From Bog-159 sp963785255 (GTDB taxonomy: Bacteria > Acidobacteriota > Terriglobia > Bryobacterales > Bryobacteraceae), in NCBI GenBank assembly GCA_963785255.1, contig CAWAUR010000012.1, positions 62,001 through 126,000 on the forward strand: DNA of 64,000 nt. The letters are read 5' to 3'. A model generated the notes under the pieces. That model was given only the letters and a program-made list of their open reading frames with translations, was not told the DNA's origin and ran no database searches. Positions 51,798-61,507 of this stretch are shown here, in pieces (position 1 is the first letter of the stretch; each line of letters opens with the position of its first letter). The translations under genes and the position numbers were made by a program.

Positions 51798-54700
51798 TCA
51801 CTCTGTTCTATATACCGCCAGGAAAGCCGCCGGCACGATATACACCGTCAGAATGACGGAAGCCAGCAGACCCCCGATGATAGCGCGCGCCAACGGCGCA
51901 TATTGCTCGCTGCCGGTGCCCAGTTTGAGGGCCATCGGCACCATGCCGATAATGGTCGCGAGCGATGTCATCAGGATTGGCCGTAGACGCACGCGGCACG
52001 AAGTAATCACCGCATCTTCCACGCTCAGCCCCTGCTGCTGCAGCCGGTGCGCGAACTCCACGATCAGGATGCTGTTCGACGCCGCAATCCCGACCAGCAT
52101 CAGGATTCCCATCAGCGACATGACGTTCAAGGTGGTGTGCGTGAGCGGCAGGGTGATCATCACGCCGATGAAGCCCATCGGAATGGCCAGCATGATCAGG
52201 AACGGATCTTTGAAAGAACTGAACTCCGCCACCAGAATCAGATAGAGCAATACCACAGCGAGTGAAAGTCCCATGGCGAAGCTCTTAAACGACTCCATCA
52301 TGGATTGCACCATGCCGCGCAAGTCGATACGCACGCCTGGCGGCAGCTTCGTGCCGGCAATCAACCGGTTCACCTGGCCGGCGACCTTCCCCAAGTCCTC
52401 ACCCGCGGGATTTACATAGATATCGATCACGCGTTGGATCTGATAGTGATCTACTTCCGTGGGCGTGGTTAACTTGGTCAACTTAGCCACTGAGTCGAGA
52501 GTGGTTGGCTGGCTGTTGTTCGCGCCGCGCAACGGAATGTTCCTCAGGTCGACGAAGTCGTGGATGGCCGCGTGGCCGTGCTCGTAATACTGCACGGTCA
52601 GAAAATAATCGTTGCCCGTCTTGCGGTCGAGCCAGTAGTTGGGCGCGATCATCAGGTCCGAATCGAGCGCGGTGATCACATTGCGCACCACATCCTCCGG
52701 CGCTAACCCGAGTTCGGCGGCGTGTACCCGGTCGACATCCAGGCGCACCGCCGGATAATCCATATCCTGCGGGATATAGGCTTCACTCACTCCCTCGAAG
52801 CCGCGGATGCGTTCAGCCATATCGCGCGCGACATTGTAGGCGGTATGCAAATCGGGGCTGGAAACCTGGATGTCGATAGGCGCCGGCATGCCTTGATTGA
52901 GAACGGCATCCACCATGGATCCGCTGGTGAAAAACGTACGCAAGCCCGGATACTGTGCGGCGATCTGCCTGCGAATGCGGTCCATATATTCGAAACTGCT
53001 GACGGCGTGCGAGGTCTTGAGCGCGGTTTGGACCGTGGCCGTATACTCTCCGGCATTGGTCGTGTAGAGCGAAGCGAATCCGGGATCGAGACCTACCGTG
53101 GAGACAATCATATGAAAATCGGACGGCCGCACGGCCTTGCGAATCAGGTCCTCCACGCGTGCCACATATTGCTCGGCGACCTCGATGCGGGTCCCGGTGG
53201 GAGCTTTCAGGCTAATGGAGAACTGGCCCGCGTCCGTCCTGGGAAAGAATGCCACACCCAGCAGCGGATAGAGCGCCAGGCTGGCGGCAAATAAGCCTAA
53301 CAGCAGCGCGACGGTAAGTATCGGACGGCGCACCGCGCGGCGTACCGTCCGCTCGTAATAGTCCAGCAGGTGTGTAAACCCCCGGTTGAATCCGGCGTGG
53401 AATCTCTCCCCAAGGCCGCCCTTCTGGGAGCTCTGCGCCTCCGGTTTATGCAGATAGCGCGCGCAGAATAGCGGAATCACGGTCATGGCCACGAAGTAAG
53501 AGACAAACAGAGAGATCACCACCGCCATAGCTAATGCCGCAAAGAGGAACTTACTCACGCCATAGAGGAAAGTCACTGGAAAAAATACGACCACGGCCGT
53601 AAGTGTGGCGGCCAGAACTGCCAGGCTGACCTCCGACCCGCCGTCTTCGGCGGCGCGCTCCGGTGTCGCGCCTTCCTCCAGATGCCGGTAGATGTTTTCG
53701 AGCGAGATCACGGAGTTATCGATGATTCGCGAAAAGGCCAGCGCCAGGCCGCCCAGAACCATGGTATTTACGGTGCCGCCCAAAAGATACAAGACGATGA
53801 ATGTAGTAAGTCCCGAAAGCGGAATCGACAAGAATACCGCGAACGTGGCGCGCAGACTCGCCAGAAAAATTAGAATCATCAGGCTCGTGAGCAGCAGACC
53901 AAGCAAGCCTTCATGCATCAGCGTCTTGATGGCTTCTTTCACGTATGCCGATTGGTCGAACACGGCGCTGGCCACCAGGCTCTTGGGCACGCCGAACAGC
54001 TTGCCGAGCATGGCACGAACCCCATCCACCACCTGTATGGTGTTGGTTTGTCCGCCCTGCTTCATGATCGGCAAATAAGTGGAACGCTGCCCGTCTACCC
54101 GCACCAGGTTGTACTGAATCTGATGCGCGTCCTGCGCCTCGCCGACGTCGCGCACAGTCACCCAGCGCTGCGCCACTGTTTTCAAGGGAACATCGTTCAG
54201 CGTCTTCACCTTATCGACGAGCACGTTGGAGTAAACGTAGTAGTCGTATGGGCCAACCTTCACGTCACCGGCCGGTAAGATCAGGTTGTTCTTGTTGACG
54301 GCGTTAACCACGTCCATCACGCTCAAGCCGCGGGACTGTAACTTATAAGGATCCACATAGACCATTACCTGGCGGTACTTCCCGCCGAATGGCGGCGGAA
54401 CCTCGGCGCCCTTGACCACCGCGATCTGATCTCGGATCTGAAACTGGCCCAGATCGCGCAGTTGCGTCTCGCTGAGTCCCTCGCCTTTCAACGTCACCAG
54501 ACAAACCGGCAGGCTGGAGGCGTCGAACTTAAGCACCACGGGCGGAAGCGTGCCCGGAGGCAGGCGCCGCAGATCGGCCAGGGCGAGATTCGACAACTCG
54601 GTCATGTCGGCATCCGGAGCTGTGCCGGTCTGAAAATAGACCTTGATGATGCTCACGCCCGGAAGCGAGCGCGATTCCATGTGGTCGATGCCGGAGGCCA

Positions 54701-54911
54701 GCGTGAAGAACCGCTCGAAACGGTTGGTGATATCGCTTTCAATATCTTCCGGCGGCATGCCTGAATAGAACGTAGCCACCACTACCACGGGAATATTGAT
54801 CGCGGGAAACAGATCGACGGGCATGCGCAAGAAGCTGGTGACGCCGATCAAGATAAGCACCAGGCACACGACCAAAACGAGGTACGGATGGCGAACGGCA
54901 AAGATAGACAT
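51798..54911 (-). CDS. RND efflux transporter (AcrB/CzcA-type)
   Basis: 1037 residues, intact. Twelve transmembrane segments in the RND pattern: TM1 near the N-terminus (YLVLVVCLVLILIGVTSFLR), the first large periplasmic loop, TM2-6 from about 335 (LLGLLLTSLMILIFLASLRA), then GGLALAFSRIIDNSVISLEN, where the proton-relay Asp of classical AcrB (two Asp in TM4) appears as a single D in R-I-I-D-N-S; then the second half with SSFKDPFLIMLAIPMGFIGV and IVEFAHRLQQQGLSVEDAVI. It exports drugs, metals or lipids from the inner membrane through the periplasm. The changed TM4 motif suggests a subclass distinct from AcrB. It follows its adaptor gene by six bases. Confidence 0.9.
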   Translation of the reverse strand: MSIFAVRHPYLVLVVCLVLILIGVTSFLRMPVDLFPAINIPVVVVATFYSGMPPEDIESDITNRFERFFTLASGIDHMESRSLPGVSIIKVYFQTGTAPDADMTELSNLALADLRRLPPGTLPPVVLKFDASSLPVCLVTLKGEGLSETQLRDLGQFQIRDQIAVVKGAEVPPPFGGKYRQVMVYVDPYKLQSRGLSVMDVVNAVNKNNLILPAGDVKVGPYDYYVYSNVLVDKVKTLNDVPLKTVAQRWVTVRDVGEAQDAHQIQYNLVRVDGQRSTYLPIMKQGGQTNTIQVVDGVRAMLGKLFGVPKSLVASAVFDQSAYVKEAIKTLMHEGLLGLLLTSLMILIFLASLRATFAVFLSIPLSGLTTFIVLYLLGGTVNTMVLGGLALAFSRIIDNSVISLENIYRHLEEGATPERAAEDGGSEVSLAVLAATLTAVVVFFPVTFLYGVSKFLFAALAMAVVISLFVSYFVAMTVIPLFCARYLHKPEAQSSQKGGLGERFHAGFNRGFTHLLDYYERTVRRAVRRPILTVALLLGLFAASLALYPLLGVAFFPRTDAGQFSISLKAPTGTRIEVAEQYVARVEDLIRKAVRPSDFHMIVSTVGLDPGFASLYTTNAGEYTATVQTALKTSHAVSSFEYMDRIRRQIAAQYPGLRTFFTSGSMVDAVLNQGMPAPIDIQVSSPDLHTAYNVARDMAERIRGFEGVSEAYIPQDMDYPAVRLDVDRVHAAELGLAPEDVVRNVITALDSDLMIAPNYWLDRKTGNDYFLTVQYYEHGHAAIHDFVDLRNIPLRGANNSQPTTLDSVAKLTKLTTPTEVDHYQIQRVIDIYVNPAGEDLGKVAGQVNRLIAGTKLPPGVRIDLRGMVQSMMESFKSFAMGLSLAVVLLYLILVAEFSSFKDPFLIMLAIPMGFIGVMITLPLTHTTLNVMSLMGILMLVGIAASNSILIVEFAHRLQQQGLSVEDAVITSCRVRLRPILMTSLATIIGMVPMALKLGTGSEQYAPLARAIIGGLLASVILTVYIVPAAFLAVYRTE

Positions 54912-54917
54912 GTTAGG

Positions 54918-56171
54918 TCACTGCGCCGGCGGCTCTTCCGCCGCATCGTTATACCGCAGGAGTTGGACCTCTTTTGGCTGGACCTTTTCGCCGTTCTTCA
55001 GACGGCTGCGGTCGCCGACGGCCACCATCTCACCCGCATTCACGCCGGAAACCACTTCCACGTCCGTGGGAGTTTCCGTCCCCAGAGTCACGTTGCGGGC
55101 CTGCACGGTGCCCGACGGATCGACCACCCACACACTCCTCTGCTGGCCTTCGATGCCGATCGCTTCGGGAGGCACGGCCACGACCTGGCTCCGGCGATTC
55201 AGCGCCAGCGTGGCTTCCGCGTACATGCCGGGCATGAGCACACGTTGCGGGTTTGGCACATCCACTTCCGTGTGCATGGTACGCGTGTCCTGTTCGACAT
55301 CTACCGAGAAACGCGCCACTCGTCCAGGAAAGCCTCTGTCGAGCGACGGAACCTGAACCGCAACCGCGTCGCCGATGCGCACCAGTGGAACATACGACTC
55401 CGGCACCGGTATCACCAGGCGGAAACGGTCGTCTTCCGACAACTGAACTAATGGCAGCGCTTGCGTGGAATTAATACCCGATTGCATCAACGTGCCTAAG
55501 TTCGCGTACCGCTTAGTAACCACGCCGTTGAAAGGGGCCTGGATGATCGAATAGTCGAAGAGAACCCGGTCGTGGCGCTCGCGCGCCTGCGCCCGATGGA
55601 GCTGGCTTTGCGCCGAATCGAGAGCCGACCGCGACGCCTGCACCTGAGCTTCGGCGGCCGCGTCGCGCCCCTGCCAGTCGTCCACCTCCTGTTGCGCCAC
55701 CAACCCCGGGCGGCTCTTGGCCACTTGATCCAAGCGCGTGAACTGCAGATGCGTTACTTTCTGTTCGGCTTCCACCCGGTCCAAATCGTTCCGCACGCGG
55801 GCCACCTGCCCCATGGCGTCTTTGATTTCCGCCTGGTCCTCGTCTAACTGCATTTGAAGTTCGGGTATCTCGAGCACGGCCATGGTCTCGCCGGTTCTTA
55901 CATGCGTGCCGTAATCCACGTTCAGTTTGCGTACGAAACCGGATTCTTTGGCGTATACATCGATCTGCTGGAAGGGAACCAATTCGGAAGAAACCACCAG
56001 GGTTCTCTGCAGATTCGTCCGGACTGCCCTTACCACGCCAATTTCGGGTATGGGTGCGGCTTTTCGGTTGGCCGCGGCGCCGCTGCCGCCACACGAAACC
56101 AGAATTCCCGCACATCCGGCGGCCATTACAACTGTCCAACGCGAGTCTCCGCAACGCATGTTCCGAAGCAT
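54918..56171 (-). CDS. RND periplasmic adaptor (membrane fusion protein), lipoprotein
   Basis: 417 residues; ATG at 56171 or 56159. A lipobox is visible (CAGILVSCGGSG), so it is anchored to the inner membrane as a lipoprotein. The barrel-sandwich hybrid VDYGTHVRTGETMAVLEIPE and FDYSIIQAPFNGVVTKRYAN flank a long alpha-hairpin (DEDQAEIKDAMGQVARVRND), then a beta-barrel (FRLVIPVPESYVPLVRIGDA) and membrane-proximal domain (VVAVPPEAIGIEGQQRSVWV). It works with the transporter encoded just downstream; no outer-membrane TolC-like gene is present here. Confidence 0.92.
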   Translation of the reverse strand: MLRNMRCGDSRWTVVMAAGCAGILVSCGGSGAAANRKAAPIPEIGVVRAVRTNLQRTLVVSSELVPFQQIDVYAKESGFVRKLNVDYGTHVRTGETMAVLEIPELQMQLDEDQAEIKDAMGQVARVRNDLDRVEAEQKVTHLQFTRLDQVAKSRPGLVAQQEVDDWQGRDAAAEAQVQASRSALDSAQSQLHRAQARERHDRVLFDYSIIQAPFNGVVTKRYANLGTLMQSGINSTQALPLVQLSEDDRFRLVIPVPESYVPLVRIGDAVAVQVPSLDRGFPGRVARFSVDVEQDTRTMHTEVDVPNPQRVLMPGMYAEATLALNRRSQVVAVPPEAIGIEGQQRSVWVVDPSGTVQARNVTLGTETPTDVEVVSGVNAGEMVAVGDRSRLKNGEKVQPKEVQLLRYNDAAEEPPAQ

Positions 56172-56192
56172 CCGAGTGACTGTGACTGGCCG

Positions 56193-56945
56193 CTATCTTC
56201 TACGCCGCACTCTCCCATTGTCCAATGGCATCTCAAATCCGTCCGCCGGCAGTTTTTCCAGTTTCCTCTCCAGCCGGTCCAGCGAAAAATTCGGCGATTG
56301 GCACAACTCCGTGATTTGGCGCTCCTCGTGTAAGATCTGCGCGGCAATCTCCGGGATTTCATGCGCCACTGCGAGCGGAATGAGGTGCACGCCGTGACAA
56401 TCGCCATGGATCAAATCGCCCGGCGAGATGGTGAGCCCGCCTATCTCCACGGGAGCGCCGTATTCGGCAATGTGTGCGTACATATGAGTGACTGCCACGC
56501 CACCGGCAAACACGGGAAAACCGAGATTGTGGATGCCGGGAAGGTCGCGCACCGAACCGTTTGTGACATAGCCGGCGCAATGCAAGGCCGAACCAATGGC
56601 GGCGTGCAACTCGCCGACCAGCGCGCCTACTCCGGGCGTATCCTCGGCGTCTTCGACCACCATGACGCGCGGCTCCGGGATGGAGGCGACATACCGCCAC
56701 CAATGTATATTTTCGTGATACGCGCGCCCCTTGGCCGGCTCGGTGGTCGATCGCATGCGCCCGGTCGCGGCGTACCCGAGCATCGGAGGAAGGTCGGGAA
56801 AGATACAGTGCAGCGCGCCACCGAAAACCGAACCTTCGTTGCGCAATCGCACGTTGAGCCTCTCGATGGCGTTCGAGACGATGCAGGTATCAAGTTTCCG
56901 GATCTTTTCGAAGGTAGCTTTGGGTAATACCGCGGTTGCGTGCAT
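56193..56945 (-). CDS. RraA-family protein (aldolase/ribonuclease-regulator fold)
   Basis: 250 residues from ATG 56945; longer in-frame starts upstream overlap the divergent promoter region. The RraA fold is indicated by CIVSNAIERLNVRLRN, VVVEDAEDTPGVGALVGELH, GYVTNGSVRDLPGIHNLGFP (the G-x-R-D motif that binds substrate and Mg2+) and GDLIHGDCHGVHLIPLAVAH. Members are HMG/CHA aldolases, or regulators of RNase E; the Arg-Asp pair is present, so catalytic activity as a 4-hydroxy-2-oxoacid aldolase is possible. It is transcribed away from the permease gene at 57067, with a 121-bp gap. Confidence 0.8.
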   Translation of the reverse strand: MHATAVLPKATFEKIRKLDTCIVSNAIERLNVRLRNEGSVFGGALHCIFPDLPPMLGYAATGRMRSTTEPAKGRAYHENIHWWRYVASIPEPRVMVVEDAEDTPGVGALVGELHAAIGSALHCAGYVTNGSVRDLPGIHNLGFPVFAGGVAVTHMYAHIAEYGAPVEIGGLTISPGDLIHGDCHGVHLIPLAVAHEIPEIAAQILHEERQITELCQSPNFSLDRLERKLEKLPADGFEMPLDNGRVRRRR

Positions 56946-57066
56946 AACACCCGGTATTTTGGATGCTCCACGACAGAGAAACCGATACATGGGCCGCGAC
57001 CCTGCGCGTGCGGCAGTGTACTACCCCGCACATACACTACCGCCCGGTGTCACGTCGTGGTCTTTG

Positions 57067-59538
57067 ATGAAACTCGCTTTGCGCAATTTGTTAAGAAATC
57101 CGGCATTCGCCGCCACAGCTATTCTTTCGCTGGCGCTCGGCATCGGCGCCAATACCGCCATTTTCACGCTGACGAACCAGATCCTGCTGCGGCTGGTGCC
57201 CGTGAAAGATCCGGCGCGGCTGGTGGCGTTTCATTGGACAGGTCAGTTCATCGGCGGCTCCACGCGCGGCTATGAGGACTCCTTCTCTTATCCCATGTAC
57301 GCCGATCTGCACGGCTCGTCGTCCGCTTTCACGGGCATCGCCGCGCAATTTCAGGACAACGTCGATGTCGCCGATAAAGGGCCCGCCGAACGCGCCGCGG
57401 CCGAACTTGTATCGGGCAATTATTTCGATGTCCTGGGCGTTCAGCCGGCCATTGGCCGCACGCTTACGCCCGATGACGACCGGCTCAAGGGCGGCGAGCC
57501 CTACGTGATGCTGAGCTTCGACTACTGGCAGCGGCGCTTCGGCGGCGATCCCACTGCGTTGAATCGCACTATCGATGTGAACGGCCATCCCATGACCATC
57601 GTGGGAGTTGCGCAGCGCGGGTTTCAGGGCCTCTCGTTGATGAGCCCCGCGGATTTGTTCGTGCCGCTCGCGATGAAGAATGTAGTGACGCCTACTTGGG
57701 ACGATATGAGCCGGCGGGACAGCATCTGGCTGCATCTGTTCGCGCGCCTGCGGCCGGGCGTCCAGATGCAGGCTGCGCAGCACTCGCTGGCGGGAGCCTA
57801 TCGCGCGGCTTTGGAACACGACCTGGCCACCAACGGACGCAGCGCGGAGTTTTCGGCGCGCTATGTGAAAAATCAGGTGCGGCTGGCCAACGGCGCGCAG
57901 GGCTTCGGCGGCATGCAGCAATTCTTCTCGAAACCGCTTTACGTGCTGCTGGCGATGGTGGGGACTCTGCTACTCATCGCCTGCGCGAACGTGGCTAATC
58001 TGCTGATAGCCAGGTCGCAAGGCCGCCAGAAGGAGATATCCATCCGGCTGGCGCTGGGCGCCACACGCGGCGCCCTCATGCGGCTCATCATGGGCGAAAG
58101 CCTGCTGATCGCGGCCGCCAGCGGCGCCCTGGGGTTGCTGCTATCCAACTGGATTGCGGAGTTGCTGGTGAGAATGCTGCCGTTCAACAATATCGGCGCG
58201 GCCATTCAAACTTCGCCCGATTGGCGCGTGTTGTCGTTCACCGCGGCGGTCAGCCTGCTGGCTGCGTTGCTGGCGGGCTTCGCGCCGGCTTTGCAGAGTA
58301 CCCGGCCAGATCTGGCGCCGGCGCTCAAGAACGAATCCCGCACCGCTTCGCTGGGATTGGGCCAGACGCGCTTCCGCAGAGGGCTGATCTCGGCGCAAGT
58401 GGCGCTATCGTTCCTGCTGCTGGCCGCCGCCGGACTCTTTGCGCGCAGCTTGTATAACCTGTTGACGGTGCACTCCGGTATCGACACCAGCCGCCTGCTG
58501 GCCTTCTCCATCGATCCCTCGCTGCACAAATATACGCCCGAACGCACGCGCCGCCTTTATCTCGATCTGGACTCCGCGCTGACGCGCATCCCCGGCGCGC
58601 AGGCCGCCAGCGGGGCAGGGAACGCCGTGCTCTCGAACAACCAGTGGCAAAACACGGTGCACATCGATAGCTACCGCCCAACCGCTGGCGAGGATATGAA
58701 TCCCGGCTTTAACGAAACGTTGCCGGGATTCTTTTCCGCCGCGGGCGTGCCGCTGATTGCGGGCCGCGATTTCACAGAGCGGGACGCCGCTGGCGCGGCC
58801 CAAGTGGTGATCGTGAACGAGACGTTTCAGAAGCGCTTCTTCCCGCACGAGAGTCCGCTGGGACACCACATCGGATGGGGCGGTTCCGGACCCATGCCTT
58901 TCGAAATTGTAGGCGTGGTGAAGGATATGAAGGTCGAGGATCTGAAGGAGAAGCCCAAGCCCTGGACGTTCGCGGCGGCGCTGCAGGACGATTCCCCCGG
59001 CGCCATCACTTACTATGTCCGCGCGGCGCGCGATCCGTTGTCGCTCGCGCAATCCGCCCAACAGGCGGTTCACCGCCTGGACCCGGAGCTGCCCGTGTTC
59101 GACATGAAGACGGTGGATGCGCAGATCGGCGAGACACATTTCCTGGACCGGTTATTGGCGTGGCTGGCGGTGGCCTTCGGATTTCTGGCAACGCTGTTGG
59201 CGTCGATCGGTCTTTACGGAATTACCGCTTTCAACGTGACGCGGCGCACGCAGGAAATCGGCATTCGCATGGCGCTGGGCGCGGCGCGCGGGAATGTGCT
59301 GCGCCTGGTGATGCGCGAGGTGCTCGTCCTCGCCGCCGCCGGACTGATCGTGGGCGTCCCGGCCGCGCTGACTTTGGGCAGGCTGGTGGAGAGCCAGTTA
59401 TTCGAGATCAAGGCCGGCGATCCGGCGGTGCTTGCCGGAGCCGCGTGCGTGGTGCTGCTGGTGTCTCTGTTGGCAGGTTATATTCCGGCGCGGCGCGCGG
59501 CGCGTATCGACCCCATGCAGGCGTTGCGCTGGGAGTGA
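57067..59538 (+). CDS. MacB/FtsX-type orphan permease (ADOP) 2
   Basis: 823 residues from ATG 57067; an open frame continues upstream to 56731, but MKLALRNLLRNPAFAATAIL is the standard start of this family. Two MacB core + FtsX units: FDYWQRRFGGDPTALNRTID, then LYVLLAMVGTLLLIACANVA and LIARSQGRQKEISIRLALGA; second unit ends LYGITAFNVTRRTQEIGIRM and YIPARRAARIDPMQALRWE. There is no ATPase gene nearby. About 8 TM in all. It may export or transmit force across the membrane with an ATPase supplied in trans. The first permease (31586) shares the design but is only moderately similar. Confidence 0.88.
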   Translation: MKLALRNLLRNPAFAATAILSLALGIGANTAIFTLTNQILLRLVPVKDPARLVAFHWTGQFIGGSTRGYEDSFSYPMYADLHGSSSAFTGIAAQFQDNVDVADKGPAERAAAELVSGNYFDVLGVQPAIGRTLTPDDDRLKGGEPYVMLSFDYWQRRFGGDPTALNRTIDVNGHPMTIVGVAQRGFQGLSLMSPADLFVPLAMKNVVTPTWDDMSRRDSIWLHLFARLRPGVQMQAAQHSLAGAYRAALEHDLATNGRSAEFSARYVKNQVRLANGAQGFGGMQQFFSKPLYVLLAMVGTLLLIACANVANLLIARSQGRQKEISIRLALGATRGALMRLIMGESLLIAAASGALGLLLSNWIAELLVRMLPFNNIGAAIQTSPDWRVLSFTAAVSLLAALLAGFAPALQSTRPDLAPALKNESRTASLGLGQTRFRRGLISAQVALSFLLLAAAGLFARSLYNLLTVHSGIDTSRLLAFSIDPSLHKYTPERTRRLYLDLDSALTRIPGAQAASGAGNAVLSNNQWQNTVHIDSYRPTAGEDMNPGFNETLPGFFSAAGVPLIAGRDFTERDAAGAAQVVIVNETFQKRFFPHESPLGHHIGWGGSGPMPFEIVGVVKDMKVEDLKEKPKPWTFAAALQDDSPGAITYYVRAARDPLSLAQSAQQAVHRLDPELPVFDMKTVDAQIGETHFLDRLLAWLAVAFGFLATLLASIGLYGITAFNVTRRTQEIGIRMALGAARGNVLRLVMREVLVLAAAGLIVGVPAALTLGRLVESQLFEIKAGDPAVLAGAACVVLLVSLLAGYIPARRAARIDPMQALRWE

Positions 59539-59633
59539 GGGCACCGGACGACTTGTCAATCTACCGCCAACCAAGATATGGTATCCTCCGTGGGGAGAAG
59601 TCCGCACAGCAAGGACGGTAAAACGGAAAGCGC

Positions 59634-60746
59634 ATGATTTCGTCTATCCGCATCGAAGGATATCGAGGTTTCGACAGCTTTGAGATGGACGGCCTCGGCC
59701 GGATTAACCTTCTGGTCGGGACCAATAACAGCGGCAAGACATCTGTTCTCGAAGCCATCCACCTATTGTGTTCCCGAGGCGATCCCGCGTCGTTGTGGCA
59801 GGCGCTGGGGCGACGTGGCGAGCGCGTCCCGCCCACGCTCTGGGCAGCTACTGGTTCCCCGGCGATTGCGGTTCCCGAACTGGACGTTGCACACCTCTTT
59901 TCTGGGCACGAACTACGGCCCGAGTCATCTATACGGATCTCAGCGAAAAACCAAGGCCAGGCACGCAGCATAGAATACACGATGGCGGTACTTCCCCCTC
60001 GGGGTCATCTGGCCCTTGGGAAGGCTGATGAGAGCGACCCTTCTTCTCGGTTGGCTCTCGCGGTAACGGGGAGCCCCAAACCAACGCTCGATGCGATCCC
60101 CTTGACACGATCGGGGGGGCTAACGCCGGATGCGCTGAATCTGTTGCCTCGTGGGGTATCTTCGCGTACCAGGGACGTAGCTTCCGCGCTCTTCATAACC
60201 CCTGAGTCATTCTCCGGCGAAGAATTGGTAGGAATGTGGAACGCCATCGCGCTCACGGCGTCCGAGGGGCTCGTGCTGAAGGCATTGCAGTTCCTGGACC
60301 AAAAGGTCGAAAGGATTGCAGCACAGGTTCCCAGCGGACAATATTTTTCGGAGTACTCTCGTGGCGGATTCATCGTTAAGCGCGCGGGGTCCGAGCAGCC
60401 TGTGCCGATCGGCAGCATGGGCGACGGTATGTGGCGCATGCTTGCGATGGCCATCGCTATTACACAATGCCGGGGCGGGGTACTCCTTGTCGACGAAATC
60501 GATACTGGTCTCCACTACAGCGTGATGTCGCGGATGTGGGATCTGATGTATAACGCAGCGCAGGATTTGGATGTCCAGATTTTCGCAACAACACATAGCT
60601 ACGACTGCGTATACAGTTTGGCGCAATTCTGCGAACCGAAGAGGTCGGTAACCGTCCAACGGATCGAGCCAGGGAAAAGGCGGGCCGTGCCCTATGACGA
60701 AGAGGAGATCACGGTGGCTGCCTCCAGAGACATTGAAGTGCGCTGA
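59634..60746 (+). CDS. AAA ATPase (AAA_15/21, OLD/PARIS AriA-like)
   Basis: 370 residues. Walker A is GTNNSGKTS (residues 29-37), in NLLVGTNNSGKTSVLEAIHL, and Walker B with following region is GGVLLVDEIDTGLHYSV (about 281-297), preceded by the signature-like GSMGDGMWRMLAMAIAI and followed by the H-loop-like VQIFATTHSYDC. Architecture and size match the SMC/ABC-type ATPase of OLD nucleases and of AriA in PARIS defence. The next gene, 12 bases downstream, encodes a TOPRIM-like protein, so the pair resembles a split OLD system. Predicted role: sensing an invader or DNA end and activating the partner. No phage or transposon genes adjoin. Confidence 0.8.
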   Translation: MISSIRIEGYRGFDSFEMDGLGRINLLVGTNNSGKTSVLEAIHLLCSRGDPASLWQALGRRGERVPPTLWAATGSPAIAVPELDVAHLFSGHELRPESSIRISAKNQGQARSIEYTMAVLPPRGHLALGKADESDPSSRLALAVTGSPKPTLDAIPLTRSGGLTPDALNLLPRGVSSRTRDVASALFITPESFSGEELVGMWNAIALTASEGLVLKALQFLDQKVERIAAQVPSGQYFSEYSRGGFIVKRAGSEQPVPIGSMGDGMWRMLAMAIAITQCRGGVLLVDEIDTGLHYSVMSRMWDLMYNAAQDLDVQIFATTHSYDCVYSLAQFCEPKRSVTVQRIEPGKRRAVPYDEEEITVAASRDIEVR

Positions 60747-60758
60747 AGACTCAAGCGT

Positions 60759-61409
60759 GTGCCCAGAAAACGCGACTACCCGAAGATCCTGATTGTTGAG
60801 GGCGTCGATGATAAGCACTGTGTCATCGGGCTGATGAAGCACCATATTGACTGGCCGGAAGCGAGTGATGGGTGGCCGGTATGGATCGAGGTTGGAAACA
60901 GCGTAGATGAGATTCTTGTACCCGCCTATGTAACCACGGAGATCAAGGCATCCAATGCCAAGATCGTTGGCGTGGTGCTGGATTCCGATCTCACGGCGGC
61001 CGGCCGTTATGACCGGGTCCGGCAGCTCTGCACGAGTCTATTCCCGAGCATGCCTGCCGCAATGCCCAAGCAAGGACTTATTGTGCATAACGAGGACAAA
61101 CGCTTCGGCTTGTGGGTAATGCCGGACAATAGCTCGCCAGGGGACCTGGAAACGTTCTTGCGCTACCTGGTTCCCGAAAAGCAAAATGCATTGTGGCACC
61201 AGGCTTGTCAGAGCGTGGCCGCCGCGGTTTCCGCGGGCGCAGACTGCAGATCTGCACACATCATGAAGGCACAACTGTATACGTGGCTTGCGTGGCAAGA
61301 TCCGCCGGGCTATTCGCCTGGACTCGCTTTGACCAGGAAAATCCTTGACCCGCAATCAGAGTACGCAGCCGCGTTCGTGCGATGGTTCAGGGAACTCTAC
61401 CAAATCTAA
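60759..61409 (+). CDS. TOPRIM-like DUF3226-type protein, partner of the ATPase
   Basis: 216 residues from GTG 60759. The TOPRIM signature is seen as ILIVEGVDDKHCV (the conserved Glu, followed by G-x-D-D) and VVLDSDLTAAG (D-x-D), and LWVMPDNSSPGDLETFLRYL is the usual DUF3226 motif. TOPRIM acidic residues bind Mg2+ for nuclease or topoisomerase chemistry. With the AAA ATPase, it corresponds to the effector of split OLD, or to AriB of PARIS (which uses a DUF4435 domain). Family assignment to DUF3226 is from memory. It likely ends the operon; the next genes are on the minus strand. Confidence 0.75.
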   Translation: MPRKRDYPKILIVEGVDDKHCVIGLMKHHIDWPEASDGWPVWIEVGNSVDEILVPAYVTTEIKASNAKIVGVVLDSDLTAAGRYDRVRQLCTSLFPSMPAAMPKQGLIVHNEDKRFGLWVMPDNSSPGDLETFLRYLVPEKQNALWHQACQSVAAAVSAGADCRSAHIMKAQLYTWLAWQDPPGYSPGLALTRKILDPQSEYAAAFVRWFRELYQI

Positions 61410-61507
61410 CGGCTTCGCCTTGGCCCCGAACGCCCCGACCTCTTCCGGCTCTCCAGCGCTCCGGACGCAGCCGTGATCGGGCCCGATTCCGTCCCTTTTG
61501 ATATGCG

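Noticed and set aside
52722..53294. 190-codon plus-strand frame inside the RND gene
   Set aside because: Antisense shadow; the minus strand encodes an intact RND pump throughout.
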